Below, piece after piece: positions 17,453 through 25,616 of a stretch of DNA of 64,000 nt. The DNA lies in contig NZ_PVTT01000002.1 of NCBI RefSeq assembly GCF_003003095.1, forward strand, positions 1,198,503 through 1,262,502, read 5' to 3'. Within the stretch, counting starts at the first letter, position 1. Every line of letters begins with the position of its first letter. The translations under genes were made by a program, and so were the position numbers. A model generated the notes under the pieces. That model ran no database searches and was not told the origin of the DNA. It worked only from the letters and a program-made list of their open reading frames with translations. The DNA is from Hasllibacter halocynthiae. GTDB taxonomy: Bacteria > Pseudomonadota > Alphaproteobacteria > Rhodobacterales > Rhodobacteraceae.

Positions 17453-18802
17453 ATGCCTCATGCCCACGCCCGCCCGCTGACCGCCCCCGCCTCCGGCCCG
17501 CTGAAGGGGGTCGCGGAGGTTCCGGGAGACAAGTCCGTCTCGCACCGCGCGCTGATCCTCGGGGCGCTGGCGGTGGGCGAGACCGTCGTCACGGGCCTTC
17601 TGGAGGGCGAGGACGTCCTCGCCACCGCCGAGGCGATGCGCCTCCTCGGGGCCGAGGTGGAGCGGACCGGCGAAGGGGCGTGGTCCGTCCACGGCGTCGG
17701 CACGGGCGGGTTCAAGGAGCCTGCCCGGGTGATCGACTGCGGCAACTCGGGCACGGGGGTGCGGCTGATCATGGGGGCGATGGCGACCACGCCGATCGCC
17801 GCGACCTTCACGGGCGACGCCTCGCTGAACGGGCGGCCCATGGGACGGGTGACGGACCCGCTGGCCCGCTTCGGCGCGCAGGCCTTCGGCCGCTCGGGGG
17901 GGCGCCTGCCGCTGACGATCCTGGGGGCCGAGGTGCCCGTGCCCGTGCGCTACGAGACGCCCGTGCCCTCCGCGCAGGTGAAGTCGGCCGTCCTTCTGGC
18001 GGGGCTGGGCGCCCCCGGCGAGACCGTGGTGGTCGAGCGCGAGGCCACGCGCGACCACACGGAGCGGATGCTCGCGGGCTTCGGCGCGCGGATCGGGGTC
18101 GAGGAGGGGCCGGAGGGCCGGGTGATCACCCTGGGGGGCCAGCCCGAGCTGCGGCCCCAGGCGATCGCGGTGCCGCGCGATCCGTCCTCGGCGGCCTTTC
18201 CGGTCTGCGCGGCGCTGGTCGTCCCGGGGTCCGACGTGCTGGTGCCCGGCATCGGCCTGAACCCGACGCGCGCGGGCCTCTACGAGACCTTGCGCGAGAT
18301 GGGGGCGGACCTCTCCTACGAGGACGAGCGCGAGGAGGGCGGCGAGCCCGTCGCCGACCTGCGCGCGCGCTTCTCGGACGGTATGCGGGGTATCGAGGTG
18401 CCGCCCGGGCGGGCGGCGTCCATGATCGACGAGTACCCCATCCTGTCGGTCGTCGCCGCGAACGCCGAAGGCACGACGCTGATGCGCGGCGTGCGCGAGC
18501 TGCGCGTGAAGGAGAGCGACCGCATCGACGCGATGGCAGCGGGGCTGCGCGCCCTCGGGGTCGAGGTCGAGGAGGGCGAGGACTGGTGGGCGGTCCACGG
18601 GCGCGGCGCTGGCGGCGTGCCGGGCGGCGCGCGGGTGGAGGCGCGGCTGGACCACCGGATCGCGATGTCCTTCCTGATCGCCGGGATGGCCGCCGCGCAG
18701 CCGGTGACCGTGGACGACGCCGCCCCGATCGCCACGTCCTTCCCCGTCTTCGAGCCCCTGATGCGCGCCTTGGGCGCGCAGTTCCGGGCGGAGAACCGAT
18801 GA
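17453..18802 (+). CDS. aroA: 3-phosphoshikimate 1-carboxyvinyltransferase (EPSP synthase)
   Basis: Sixth step of the shikimate pathway, joining shikimate 3-phosphate and PEP (449 aa, normal length). Signature stretches: [42 protein letters not shown] and the C-terminal [12 protein letters not shown] plus [13 protein letters not shown]. The glyphosate-contact loop reads GNSGTGVR with Gly then Thr, close to class II enzymes. First gene of the aroA-(GFA)-cmk group, with the next start 10 bp beyond its stop. Confidence 0.96.
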   Translation: MPHAHARPLTAPASGPLKGVAEVPGDKSVSHRALILGALAVGETVVTGLLEGEDVLATAEAMRLLGAEVERTGEGAWSVHGVGTGGFKEPARVIDCGNSGTGVRLIMGAMATTPIAATFTGDASLNGRPMGRVTDPLARFGAQAFGRSGGRLPLTILGAEVPVPVRYETPVPSAQVKSAVLLAGLGAPGETVVVEREATRDHTERMLAGFGARIGVEEGPEGRVITLGGQPELRPQAIAVPRDPSSAAFPVCAALVVPGSDVLVPGIGLNPTRAGLYETLREMGADLSYEDEREEGGEPVADLRARFSDGMRGIEVPPGRAASMIDEYPILSVVAANAEGTTLMRGVRELRVKESDRIDAMAAGLRALGVEVEEGEDWWAVHGRGAGGVPGGARVEARLDHRIAMSFLIAGMAAAQPVTVDDAAPIATSFPVFEPLMRALGAQFRAENR

Positions 18803-18812
18803 GCCGGACGGG

Positions 18813-19235
18813 ATGAGCCGGGCGGGGGGAGGCGCCCGCGGGCCGGCGCGCCGCCGCGCGGAGGGCCCGCCGCGGCCCGTCATCGCCTGCCACCGCGGGA
18901 CGTGCCGCCGGATCCCGGGCCGCCTCGTCGCCGCCACCTTTGCCCAGCGCGAGGCGGCGGCGGCGGGGGGCGACGTGCGCCGGTGGTGCGCCCTGGGGGG
19001 CGCGCGGCGGCGGGGATGGCGGGGATCCTGCCCGGCCTGCGGGTCCGGCCTGCTCCGGGACGGGGCGGGCGGGAACCTCTCGATCCACGCCGGCACGCCG
19101 GGCGACGCGGCCGGCCTGGGGATCGCGGGGCACATCTTCTGCGCCGAGAAGGGGCCCTGCCACGACGTCCCCGAGGACCTGCCCCGCGCGGAAGGGCGGG
19201 ACCCGAAGCCGGCCGCGATGGTTGGGGACGCATGA
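18813..19235 (+). CDS. GFA-fold (glutathione-dependent formaldehyde-activating family) protein with lost zinc ligands
   Basis: 140 aa. The stretch VIACHRGTCRR, then SCPACGSGL and AGHIFCAEKGPCHDVPEDLP follow the GFA family closely. However, the N-terminal CxCG motif is replaced by Arg/Pro-rich sequence and CHCxxCRR has become CHRGTCRR, so at least three of the usual zinc-binding cysteines are missing while SCPACGS is kept. It lies between aroA and cmk and its TGA overlaps the cmk ATG. A near-perfect 14-bp tandem duplication covers its start codon. Probably a decaying gene kept open by coupling; a new role is possible. Confidence 0.6.
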   Translation: MSRAGGGARGPARRRAEGPPRPVIACHRGTCRRIPGRLVAATFAQREAAAAGGDVRRWCALGGARRRGWRGSCPACGSGLLRDGAGGNLSIHAGTPGDAAGLGIAGHIFCAEKGPCHDVPEDLPRAEGRDPKPAAMVGDA

Positions 19236-19855
19236 TCGACGGACCCTTCACCGTGGCCATCGACGGGCCCGCGGCGGCCGGCAAGGGCACGGTCAGCCGC
19301 GCCCTGGCCGAGCGGTTCGGGATGGCGCACCTGGACACGGGGCTGCTCTACCGGGCGGTGGCGGCGCAGGCGCTGGCGGGGGCGGACCCCGTGGCCGCCG
19401 CGACCTCGCTGATGATGGCCGAGCTTGAGCGCGCCGACCTGCGGACCCCGGAGGTCGCGCAGGAGGCGTCCCGCGTGGCCGCCGACCCGGAGGTGCGGCG
19501 CGCGCTCGTGGGCTTCCAGCGCCGGATCGCGCGGCAGGCGGGCGGCGCGGTGCTGGACGGGCGCGACATCTGCACCGTCATCGCGCCCGAGGCGGAGGTG
19601 AAGCTCTTCGTGACGGCGAGCGCGGAGCGCCGGGCCGAGCGGCGCTTCGAGGAGCTGCGCGCGCGGGGCGTCGAGACCACGCTGGAGGAGGTCGTCGGAG
19701 ACGTGCGCGCCCGCGACGAGCGGGACGCCCGGCGCCGCGACGCGCCCATGGTGCGGGCCGAGGACGCCGAGGTGGTCGACACCACCGCGATGACGATCGA
19801 GGAGGCGGTGGAGGCCGCGTCCGGCTTCGTGGAGCGGGCCCTGGCCGCCCGCTGA
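19232..19855 (+). CDS. cmk: cytidylate kinase
   Basis: Phosphorylates CMP and dCMP with ATP (207 aa). P-loop IDGPAAAGKGTVSRAL at about 10-25, then HLDTGLLYRAVA for substrate binding and LDGRDICTVIAPEA in place of the usual DGRDIGTVVFPDA; the lid RRFEELRARG follows. ATG overlaps the preceding TGA (ATGA). In most Rhodobacterales rpsA comes next; here about 2.8 kb with a copper-type module lies between. Confidence 0.95.
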   Translation: MIDGPFTVAIDGPAAAGKGTVSRALAERFGMAHLDTGLLYRAVAAQALAGADPVAAATSLMMAELERADLRTPEVAQEASRVAADPEVRRALVGFQRRIARQAGGAVLDGRDICTVIAPEAEVKLFVTASAERRAERRFEELRARGVETTLEEVVGDVRARDERDARRRDAPMVRAEDAEVVDTTAMTIEEAVEAASGFVERALAAR

Positions 19856-19967
19856 GGGGCGCCCCGGGGCAGGGGGGCCACAGCGGCGCGCGGGCGGGGG
19901 CGCCCCCCTCTCCCCGCGGGGGGCGGCGCGCGCTACGGGAGGGGCCGGCCGCGCGGGGAGGGGACGC

Positions 19968-20282
19968 ATGGAAGACGACGGAGGGCGCGAGGACGGCGCG
20001 CCGAACACGATCGAGCACCTGCACGAGATCATAGGCGACGAGACCGCCCCCGAGGAGGTCTGCGACTACCTCCTCTACCAGTGGGAGGAGGCGGGGATCA
20101 CCGCCCGCGCCTACACCGACGAGATGCACACGGTCAGCATCCTGACGCGCGGCGAAGGGCAGCGGCCTGCCGAGGCGCCGATGGACGTGCTCCGCTGGCT
20201 CTTCGCGCGCTTCCACACGGTCCGCGCGCTGGGGCCGCACGGCTACGTGCGCCTCAGGCGGCCCCTCGGCGGAGGGCTCTAG
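19968..20282 (+). CDS. hypothetical acidic protein
   Basis: 104 aa, not recognised. The first 50 residues are strongly acidic (MEDDGGREDGAPNTIEHLHEIIGDE), the rest is predicted helical and ends in a basic stretch. A GGGGAGGGG ribosome site precedes the ATG and codon use is like the neighbours, so it is likely real. It overlaps the convergent glutaredoxin-MauE gene by four bases at the 3' ends. No signal peptide or membrane segment. Confidence 0.6.
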   Translation: MEDDGGREDGAPNTIEHLHEIIGDETAPEEVCDYLLYQWEEAGITARAYTDEMHTVSILTRGEGQRPAEAPMDVLRWLFARFHTVRALGPHGYVRLRRPLGGGL

Positions 20283-21091
20283 AAGAGGGCGCGCGCGCCC
20301 ATCCAGAGCGCCATGCCGATCATTGCGAGGTTCTCGGACAGCGAGACGAATCCCAGCGGCACGTTCGAATTGCCGCCCACGCAGGCGCATTTCAGCTCGC
20401 GCTTGTCGAGGTAGACCGCCTTGAACACCGAGATCGCCCCGATCGTGCCCGCGAAGAGCGCGAGGGGCGCCGCGACCCAGATCAGCGCGCCGGCGACCAT
20501 CAGGATGCCGGCCCCCGTCTCGATGAACGGATAGACGTAGCCGTAGGGCACCCAGCGCCGCGCCAGAAGGTCGTAGTTCAGGAACATGGTCGAGAAGCTC
20601 TCGATGTCCTGCAGCTTCTGGATGCCGAGCACGGACATGGCGAACGCGACGAAGAGCTCGGCCGTGCGGACCGACAGGAGCGTGCCGGCCGCCCACCAGG
20701 TCGTCGCCGCCGCGAGGAGCGCGCAGACCGCGAAGATCGCGATCACGGGGCGGTAGGACGTCTCGCCCTTCTGCCGGACGGGCTTTCCCAGCCGCTCGCG
20801 CAGGGCCTGGTAGCCGCCGACCCGCTCGCCGTCGATCCAGATCTGGGGCGTCGTCTCGACGTTCCAGCGCCGCTTGAAGGCGTCGACCTCGGGCCGCTCG
20901 AGGAAGGGGCGGTCGTCGATCGCGTATCCCTCGCGCCGCAGCAGGTCCCGGGCCTTCAGCCCGGAGGGGCAGGTGTGGTCCGGCAGCGTCATCCGGTAGA
21001 GCACCGCGCGCTTCTCGCCGCGCGAGGCCCGGGCGGGGTCGGGGGGGCCGTCGCCCCGCCGGTTCACGTCCTCGATGAGGTCCTTGGCCAT
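20279..21091 (-). CDS. glutaredoxin-MauE fusion membrane protein
   Basis: 270 aa. Residues 25-105 form a glutaredoxin-like domain with a single-Cys active site (DHTCPSGLKA) and the cis-Pro/GSH segment VETTPQIWIDGERVGG. Residues 115-270 form a MauE/DoxX-type four-helix membrane domain with paired Cys in KCACVGG in the loop before the last helix. MauE proteins support disulfide formation in the periplasm, so the fusion may shuttle thiol electrons across the membrane. Last gene of the cueR operon, 14 bp after the DUF305 gene. Start chosen at the ATG with an internal GGAG site. Confidence 0.8.
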   Translation of the reverse strand: MAKDLIEDVNRRGDGPPDPARASRGEKRAVLYRMTLPDHTCPSGLKARDLLRREGYAIDDRPFLERPEVDAFKRRWNVETTPQIWIDGERVGGYQALRERLGKPVRQKGETSYRPVIAIFAVCALLAAATTWWAAGTLLSVRTAELFVAFAMSVLGIQKLQDIESFSTMFLNYDLLARRWVPYGYVYPFIETGAGILMVAGALIWVAAPLALFAGTIGAISVFKAVYLDKRELKCACVGGNSNVPLGFVSLSENLAMIGMALWMGARALF

Positions 21092-21105
21092 GTCGTCGTC
21101 TCCGT

Positions 21106-21984
21106 TCAGTTCGTGCAGGACCAGAAGCCGCCGTAGCCCACGCGCAGCGGCGGCTCGGTCGCCAGGTCCATGAGGAGGTTGGCCTCGTCGCCGGCGAGCG
21201 GCTCGAGGAGGATCGAGAGCCCTTCGGCGCGGGCGCGGATGCCGTCCGGGCCGCGCATGCCCTCCACCGGGATCAACGTGCCGTTCAGGAGGACCGCGCC
21301 GGTGCCCGACGGGTCCGCGGCCATCACCGGCGGGGAATCCTCGATCATGCGGAAGGCGCAGGGCGCGCCGCCGAGGCCGGCCGCGCGCAGCGTCCCGGGG
21401 TCCATGGGCGCGAGGTCGAGCGTCGGGACCGGGGCGCGGCGCAGGGCGTCCGCCAGGGTGCCCGCGGGGGCCGGCGCGCCGTCGTCGCCCAGGGGGCCGC
21501 CGACGTCGCGCCCGGCCTCGAGCTCGCGGACCATCCAGCGCATCTCGGCGATCTCGCGGTCCTGCGCCTCGACGATCTCGCCGGCCAGCTTGGCGACGCG
21601 GGGATCGGATATCTCCGCGCGCTCGGAGGTGAGGATGGCGATGGAATGGTGCGGGATCATCGCCTTCATCCAGGAAAGGTCCTGCACCGTCGCCTGCGAG
21701 CGCACGAGCCAGAGCCCCAGCGCGAAGAGCGCGGCCGACAGGACGTAGAGCGCGACGTTCGCGGCGCGGTTGCCGTACATGCCCAGCATGAAGGTCAGCA
21801 TGATGGCCAGCATCGCGCCGCCCATCAGCATCGCCATGAAGGCGCGCGTCTCGCTGAAGTAGAGGTGATGGACCGACCAGGCGTTCAGGTACATGAAGAA
21901 CCACATCACGACGGACGAGGTCGCGACCATCCCCAGAAGCCGCCCGTAGCGCCCCCAGTCCGTTCCATGCTTGCGATCGTCCAT
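21106..21984 (-). CDS. DUF305 membrane protein
   Basis: 292 aa. Three transmembrane helices (about 13-38, 48-70, 74-95) are followed by the DUF305 hallmark WMKAMIPHHSIAILTSE and a helical region with EIVEAQDREIAEMRWMVREL. DUF305 proteins are ferritin-like and regularly found with copper and other metal-resistance genes. The C-terminal 130 residues are an added periplasmic domain of unknown type. It lies 81 bp downstream of cueR in the same direction. Metal binding by the His/Met pairs is likely but unproven. Confidence 0.82.
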   Translation of the reverse strand: MDDRKHGTDWGRYGRLLGMVATSSVVMWFFMYLNAWSVHHLYFSETRAFMAMLMGGAMLAIMLTFMLGMYGNRAANVALYVLSAALFALGLWLVRSQATVQDLSWMKAMIPHHSIAILTSERAEISDPRVAKLAGEIVEAQDREIAEMRWMVRELEAGRDVGGPLGDDGAPAPAGTLADALRRAPVPTLDLAPMDPGTLRAAGLGGAPCAFRMIEDSPPVMAADPSGTGAVLLNGTLIPVEGMRGPDGIRARAEGLSILLEPLAGDEANLLMDLATEPPLRVGYGGFWSCTN

Positions 21985-22065
21985 GTTCCTCTTCCTTCTC
22001 GGCGGCGTTCGGGGACGGTGGTCAAACGGCCCACCCGCCCGGGCGGGTCCAGGGCGGCGGGCGGG

Positions 22066-22455
22066 TCAGGCGGACGGGCGCCCGAGCCGGTCGATGATGG
22101 GGCAGGTGGGCCGGTCGTCGCCGGCGCAGCGGTCCACGAGGTCCGAGAGCGCGTCGCGCATCGCCTGAAGCTCGCGCAGCCTCCTCTCGATCTCCGCGAG
22201 ATGGCCGGCGGCCAGCGCACGCACCTCGCGCGAGGGGCGCCCCTCGGACCAGAGCGCGAGGAGGCGGCGGCAATCCTCGACCGGAAAGCCCAGCGCGCGG
22301 GCGCGCCCCACGAATGCGAGGCGGTGCGCGTCCTCGTCCGAGAAGTCGCGGTAGCCGTTCGCCCCACGCGCGGGGCGGATCAGGCCGATGTCCTCGTAGT
22401 AGCGGATGGTTTTCGCGGGAACGCCCGAGCGGGCCGCGACCTCGCCGATGTTCAT
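22066..22455 (-). CDS. cueR: copper-type MerR family regulator CueR
   Basis: 129-aa transcription activator. The N-terminal winged helix reads MNIGEVAARSGVPAKTIRYYEDIGL, then a dimer helix, then the metal-binding loop with Cys110 and Cys118 separated by seven residues (CAGDDRPTC) and followed by PII, the exact CueR pattern for Cu(I)/Ag(I). The promoter just upstream has the overtwisted 19-bp spacer CueR acts on. It heads an operon with DUF305 and glutaredoxin-MauE genes; no copper ATPase or multicopper oxidase is in the window. Confidence 0.93.
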   Translation of the reverse strand: MNIGEVAARSGVPAKTIRYYEDIGLIRPARGANGYRDFSDEDAHRLAFVGRARALGFPVEDCRRLLALWSEGRPSREVRALAAGHLAEIERRLRELQAMRDALSDLVDRCAGDDRPTCPIIDRLGRPSA

Positions 22456-22485
22456 GTCGGACCTCCTGCCGATCGTCCGGGGGGT

Positions 22486-22516
22486 GAAGTAGGGGTTCCA
22501 GTAACTGGAAGGTCAA
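22486..22516 (-). promoter_or_regulatory. CueR-type promoter and operator
   Basis: Minus strand TTGACC (22516-22511), 19-bp spacer, TACTTC (22491-22486). The spacer contains the perfect dyad TTCCAGTTACTGGAA (22510-22496). The long spacer with a central dyad is diagnostic of MerR-family activation. Confidence 0.88.
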
Positions 22517-22522
22517 GGGCCG

Positions 22523-22551
22523 TTGCGAAAGCCCCCCCGATCGCATAGGTG
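22523..22551 (+). promoter_or_regulatory. rpsA promoter
   Basis: TTGCGA (22523-22528), 17 bp, TAGGTG (22546-22551). It is back to back with the cueR promoter, only 6 bp between the two -35 boxes, and gives rpsA a leader of about 120 nt. Confidence 0.55.
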
Positions 22552-22678
22552 GCCCTCGTCGCGCGCGGGCCCGCCCCGCGCGGGCCAGCAACCCGGCCAT
22601 GACCAATCCTAGACGAAGACCGGCGGACCCAACCGCCCGGCCAGTGAAAACCCGTATCCGAGAGGAACCGCTCAGCCT

Positions 22679-24355
22679 ATGGCTCAGAACGCCACCATGG
22701 AGGACTTCGAAGCCCTCCTCGACGAAAGCTTCGAGATCGACACCCCGACCGAAGGATCGGTCGTGAAGGGCAAGGTCATCGCCGTCGAGGCGGGTCAGGC
22801 CATCATCGACGTCGGCTACAAGATGGAAGGCCGCGTCGACCTGAAGGAATTCGCCGAGCCCGGCGAGGAAGCCGACATCCACCCGGGCGACGAGGTCGAG
22901 GTCTATCTCCGCGCCGCCGAGAACGCCCGCGGCGAGGCCGTGATCAGCCGCGAGATGGCCCGGCGCGAGGCCGCCTGGGACCGGCTGGAGAAGGCCTACG
23001 CCGACGAGAACCGCGTCGAGGGCGCGATCTTCGGCCGCGTGAAGGGCGGGTTCACCGTCGACCTGGGCGGCGCCGTGGCGTTCCTGCCCGGCAGCCAGGT
23101 GGACGTGCGCCCGGTGCGCGACGCGGGGCCGCTGATGGGCCTCAAGCAGCCGTTCCAGATCCTGAAGATGGACCGCCGCCGGGGCAACATCGTCGTCTCG
23201 CGCCGCGCCATCTTGGAGGAGTCGCGCGCCGAGCAGCGCGCCGAGGTCATCGCCAACCTCGCCGAGGGGCAGAACGTCGACGGCGTGGTCAAGAACATCA
23301 CCGAGTACGGCGCCTTCGTCGACCTCGGCGGCGTGGATGGCCTGCTGCACGTGACCGACATGGCCTGGCGACGGGTCAACCACCCCTCCGAGATCGTCAA
23401 CATCGGCGAGACGATCAAGGTGCAGGTCATCAAGATCAACAAGGAGACGCACCGCATCTCCCTGGGTCTCAAGCAGCTGCAGGAGGACCCTTGGGACTTC
23501 GTGCAGGGCAAGTACCCGCTGGGCTCGGTCCACACGGGCCGCGTGACCAACATCACCGACTACGGCGCCTTCGTGGAGCTGGAGCCGGGGGTCGAGGGCC
23601 TCGTCCACGTCTCGGAGATGAGCTGGACGAAGAAGAACGTCCATCCGGGCAAGATCGTCTCGACCTCGCAGGAGGTGGAGGTGATGGTCCTCGAGGTGGA
23701 CATGCAGAAGCGGCGCGTGTCGCTCGGCCTCAAGCAGACCCAGCGCAACCCGTGGGAGGTGTTCCAGGAGCAGTTCCCCGTCGGCACCCCCGTCGAGGGC
23801 GAGGTCAAGAACATCACCGAGTTCGGCCTGTTCGTCGGCCTGGAGGGCGACATCGACGGGATGGTGCACCTTTCCGACATCACCTGGGAGGGGCGCGGCG
23901 AGGACGCGATCGGCGACTTCCGCAAGGGCGATGTCGTGCAGGCCGTGGTCACGGAGGTGGACCCCGAGAAGGAGCGCATCTCCCTCTCGATCAAGGCGCT
24001 GGACAACTCGTTCTCCGAGGCGGTGGGCGGCGTGAAGCGCGGCAGCATCGTCACGGTCGAGGTCACGAAGATCGAGGATGGCGGCATCGAGGTCGAGTAC
24101 GAGGGCGCGAAGTCGTTCATCCGGCGCTCGGACCTCTCGCGCGACCGGGCCGAGCAGCGCCCCGAGCGCTTCGGCGTCGGCGACAAGATCGACGCGCGCG
24201 TGACCAGCGTGGACCCGAAGACCCGGCGCCTGGGCCTCTCGATCAAGGCGCGCGAGATCGCCGAGGAGAAGGAGGCGGTGCAGCAGTACGGCTCCTCCGA
24301 CTCGGGGGCGAGCCTGGGCGACATCCTCGGCGCGGCGCTGAAGGGCGACGACTGA
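22679..24355 (+). CDS. rpsA: 30S ribosomal protein S1
   Basis: 558 aa with six S1 (OB-fold) repeats, the normal proteobacterial number. Repeats begin near residues 27, 113, 197, 284, 371 and 457, seen as GxVxxIxxxGAFVDL-like segments such as [19 protein letters not shown] and [20 protein letters not shown]1 brings mRNA to the 30S subunit and typically represses its own translation through the leader. The ATG at 22679 has an AGAGGAA site 12 bp upstream. A strong GC hairpin follows the stop. Confidence 0.97.
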   Translation: MAQNATMEDFEALLDESFEIDTPTEGSVVKGKVIAVEAGQAIIDVGYKMEGRVDLKEFAEPGEEADIHPGDEVEVYLRAAENARGEAVISREMARREAAWDRLEKAYADENRVEGAIFGRVKGGFTVDLGGAVAFLPGSQVDVRPVRDAGPLMGLKQPFQILKMDRRRGNIVVSRRAILEESRAEQRAEVIANLAEGQNVDGVVKNITEYGAFVDLGGVDGLLHVTDMAWRRVNHPSEIVNIGETIKVQVIKINKETHRISLGLKQLQEDPWDFVQGKYPLGSVHTGRVTNITDYGAFVELEPGVEGLVHVSEMSWTKKNVHPGKIVSTSQEVEVMVLEVDMQKRRVSLGLKQTQRNPWEVFQEQFPVGTPVEGEVKNITEFGLFVGLEGDIDGMVHLSDITWEGRGEDAIGDFRKGDVVQAVVTEVDPEKERISLSIKALDNSFSEAVGGVKRGSIVTVEVTKIEDGGIEVEYEGAKSFIRRSDLSRDRAEQRPERFGVGDKIDARVTSVDPKTRRLGLSIKAREIAEEKEAVQQYGSSDSGASLGDILGAALKGDD

Positions 24356-24368
24356 GTTCGATCGAACT
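24355..24368. repeat. 14-bp perfect palindrome at the rpsA stop
   Basis: AGTTCGATCGAACT begins at the last base of the rpsA stop codon. Perfect dyad of 14 bp with AT-rich flanks, unlike the GC-rich surroundings. Could be a protein-binding site; no family is recognised. Confidence 0.5.
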
Positions 24369-24383
24369 GGTTTAGCACGGTGG

Positions 24384-24411
24384 GCGGCCCCGCAGGCGAT
24401 TGCGGGGCCGC
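24384..24411 (+). terminator. rpsA intrinsic terminator
   Basis: Perfect 11-bp stem GCGGCCCCGCA / TGCGGGGCCGC with a 6-nt loop, 29 bp after the rpsA stop. The T-run is poor, as usual in very GC-rich genomes. Confidence 0.75.
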
Positions 24412-24470
24412 TCGCGATTCGCGGGGGCGGGCGCATTCGCCCTGAATGTCCTGGGACACAGCGCCGTAGA

Positions 24471-24511
24471 CCCGGCGGATTCCGCCCGCCCGTCCCGAAG
24501 CCCGGCGGATT
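24471..24511 (+). repeat. two direct repeats 30 bp apart upstream of ihfB
   Basis: CCCGGCGGATT at 24471-24481 and again at 24501-24511, spaced exactly 30 bp start to start, about three helical turns. May be a tandem regulatory site of the ihfB promoter region. Confidence 0.4.
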
Positions 24512-24635
24512 TCCCGCGCACGGCGGTTCGTTGCGGCACGGTTCGCCTTTTCGGCCAGGGTCGAAACCGCTAACGTGCGGCCGTCGTGCACGCGCATTTC
24601 GCGCGGCCTGCGACAATCCGCCTTTGGGGGCCGAC

Positions 24636-24920
24636 ATGATCCGATCGGAATTGATCCAGCGAATATCCGAAGAGAACCCGCATCTCTACCAGCGGGACGT
24701 GGAGAAGATCGTCAGCACGGTGTTCAACGAAATCATCCGCGCCATGGCGCGCGGCGACCGCGTCGAGCTGCGCGGCTTCGGCGCCTTCTCGACCAAGCAC
24801 CGGGACGCCCGCACCGGCCGCAATCCCCGCACGGGCGAGTCCGTGGCGGTCGACGCCAAGGCGGTCCCCTTCTTCAAGGCGGGGAAGGGGCTTCGCGAGC
24901 GGCTGAACGAGGAAGGCTGA
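24636..24920 (+). CDS. ihfB: integration host factor subunit beta
   Basis: DNA-bending nucleoid protein, beta half of the IHF heterodimer (94 aa). Starts [26 protein letters not shown], with [12 protein letters not shown] and the minor-groove arm RNPRTGESV in the conserved order. Placement after rpsA is the usual proteobacterial arrangement. A candidate promoter TTTTCG, 17 bp, TAACGT lies in front, and the next gene, lapA, has its own promoter. Confidence 0.96.
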   Translation: MIRSELIQRISEENPHLYQRDVEKIVSTVFNEIIRAMARGDRVELRGFGAFSTKHRDARTGRNPRTGESVAVDAKAVPFFKAGKGLRERLNEEG

Positions 24921-24942
24921 CGGCCGGGACGCCCGCGCATGC

Positions 24943-24971
24943 GTGACAGCGCCGCCGGGCTGCGCTAGGTG
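24943..24971 (+). promoter_or_regulatory. lapA promoter
   Basis: GTGACA (24943-24948), 17 bp, TAGGTG (24966-24971), about 30 bp before the lapA ATG. Shares the TAGGTG -10 with lysK and rpsA. Confidence 0.55.
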
Positions 24972-25000
24972 CGGGCGGAGCAGGCAGCCGGGGACCATAG

Positions 25001-25354
25001 ATGCGCTACTTGAAATACGCCTTCCTCGTGCTCGTCGCGATCCTGCTGGTGACGGTCGCGATGGCGAACCGCGCCACCGTCGAGCTGAAGCTGCTGCCCG
25101 CCGCCTTGGCTGAACTCGTGGGCTATCAGGGCTTGCTCTTCCTGCCCCTCTATGCCGTGATCCTCGGCGGGGTGGTCGTGGGTCTCGTCCTGGGGTTCGT
25201 GTGGGAATGGCTGCGCGAGTACCGCATTCGCCGCGAGGCCGAGCGTCGCCGCCGCCAAGTCAACCTCCTGGCCCGCGAGAACGAGCGCCTGCGCGAGAAG
25301 GCCCACGAGGGCGAGGACGACGTGCTGGCCCTGCTGGACCGTCCCGCGCGCTAG
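25001..25354 (+). CDS. lapA: LapA family membrane protein
   Basis: 117 aa. Two transmembrane helices (5-23 and 44-68) with the LapA-domain pattern VAMANRATVELKLLP between them, followed by a basic, then acidic coiled coil (RREAERRRRQVNLLARENERLREK). In E. coli LapA works with LapB to control LpxC turnover and so LPS amount; no lapB is next to it here. Position between ihfB and trpF is conserved in Rhodobacterales. Confidence 0.87.
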   Translation: MRYLKYAFLVLVAILLVTVAMANRATVELKLLPAALAELVGYQGLLFLPLYAVILGGVVVGLVLGFVWEWLREYRIRREAERRRRQVNLLARENERLREKAHEGEDDVLALLDRPAR

Positions 25355-25395
25355 GCTAGGTTGCGGCCGGCAGCCCAGCCGAAGGGGACATCGCC

Positions 25396-25575
25396 ATGAC
25401 CAGACGAATCGCCAGGGCCTCCGGGCCGCTCCTCCTCCTGATCGCGCTCGGGGCGTGCGCCGCGGGGGGCGCGCCGAACAGCCAGGACCAGCAGGTGAAC
25501 GACCCGAGCTTCTCGGGCGTGACGAACACCGACGCGCTCGACAGCAGCTACACGCCGGACAGCTCCGCCCTCTGA
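25396..25575 (+). CDS. small lipoprotein
   Basis: 59 aa, too short for most gene callers. Lipoprotein signal MTRRIARASGPLLLLIALGAC with lipobox LGAC and acylated Cys21, then a polar Asn/Asp/Ser-rich tail of 38 residues (NSQDQQVNDPSFSG). A GAAGGGGA ribosome site lies 10 bp before the ATG, and a promoter-like TAGGTT sits 25 bp upstream of that. No similarity recognised; it lies between lapA and trpF on the same strand. Confidence 0.75.
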   Translation: MTRRIARASGPLLLLIALGACAAGGAPNSQDQQVNDPSFSGVTNTDALDSSYTPDSSAL

Positions 25576-25616
25576 GGGCGTTGCGCCGGGACGGCGGAGG
25601 GTCCATCACCGGCCGC

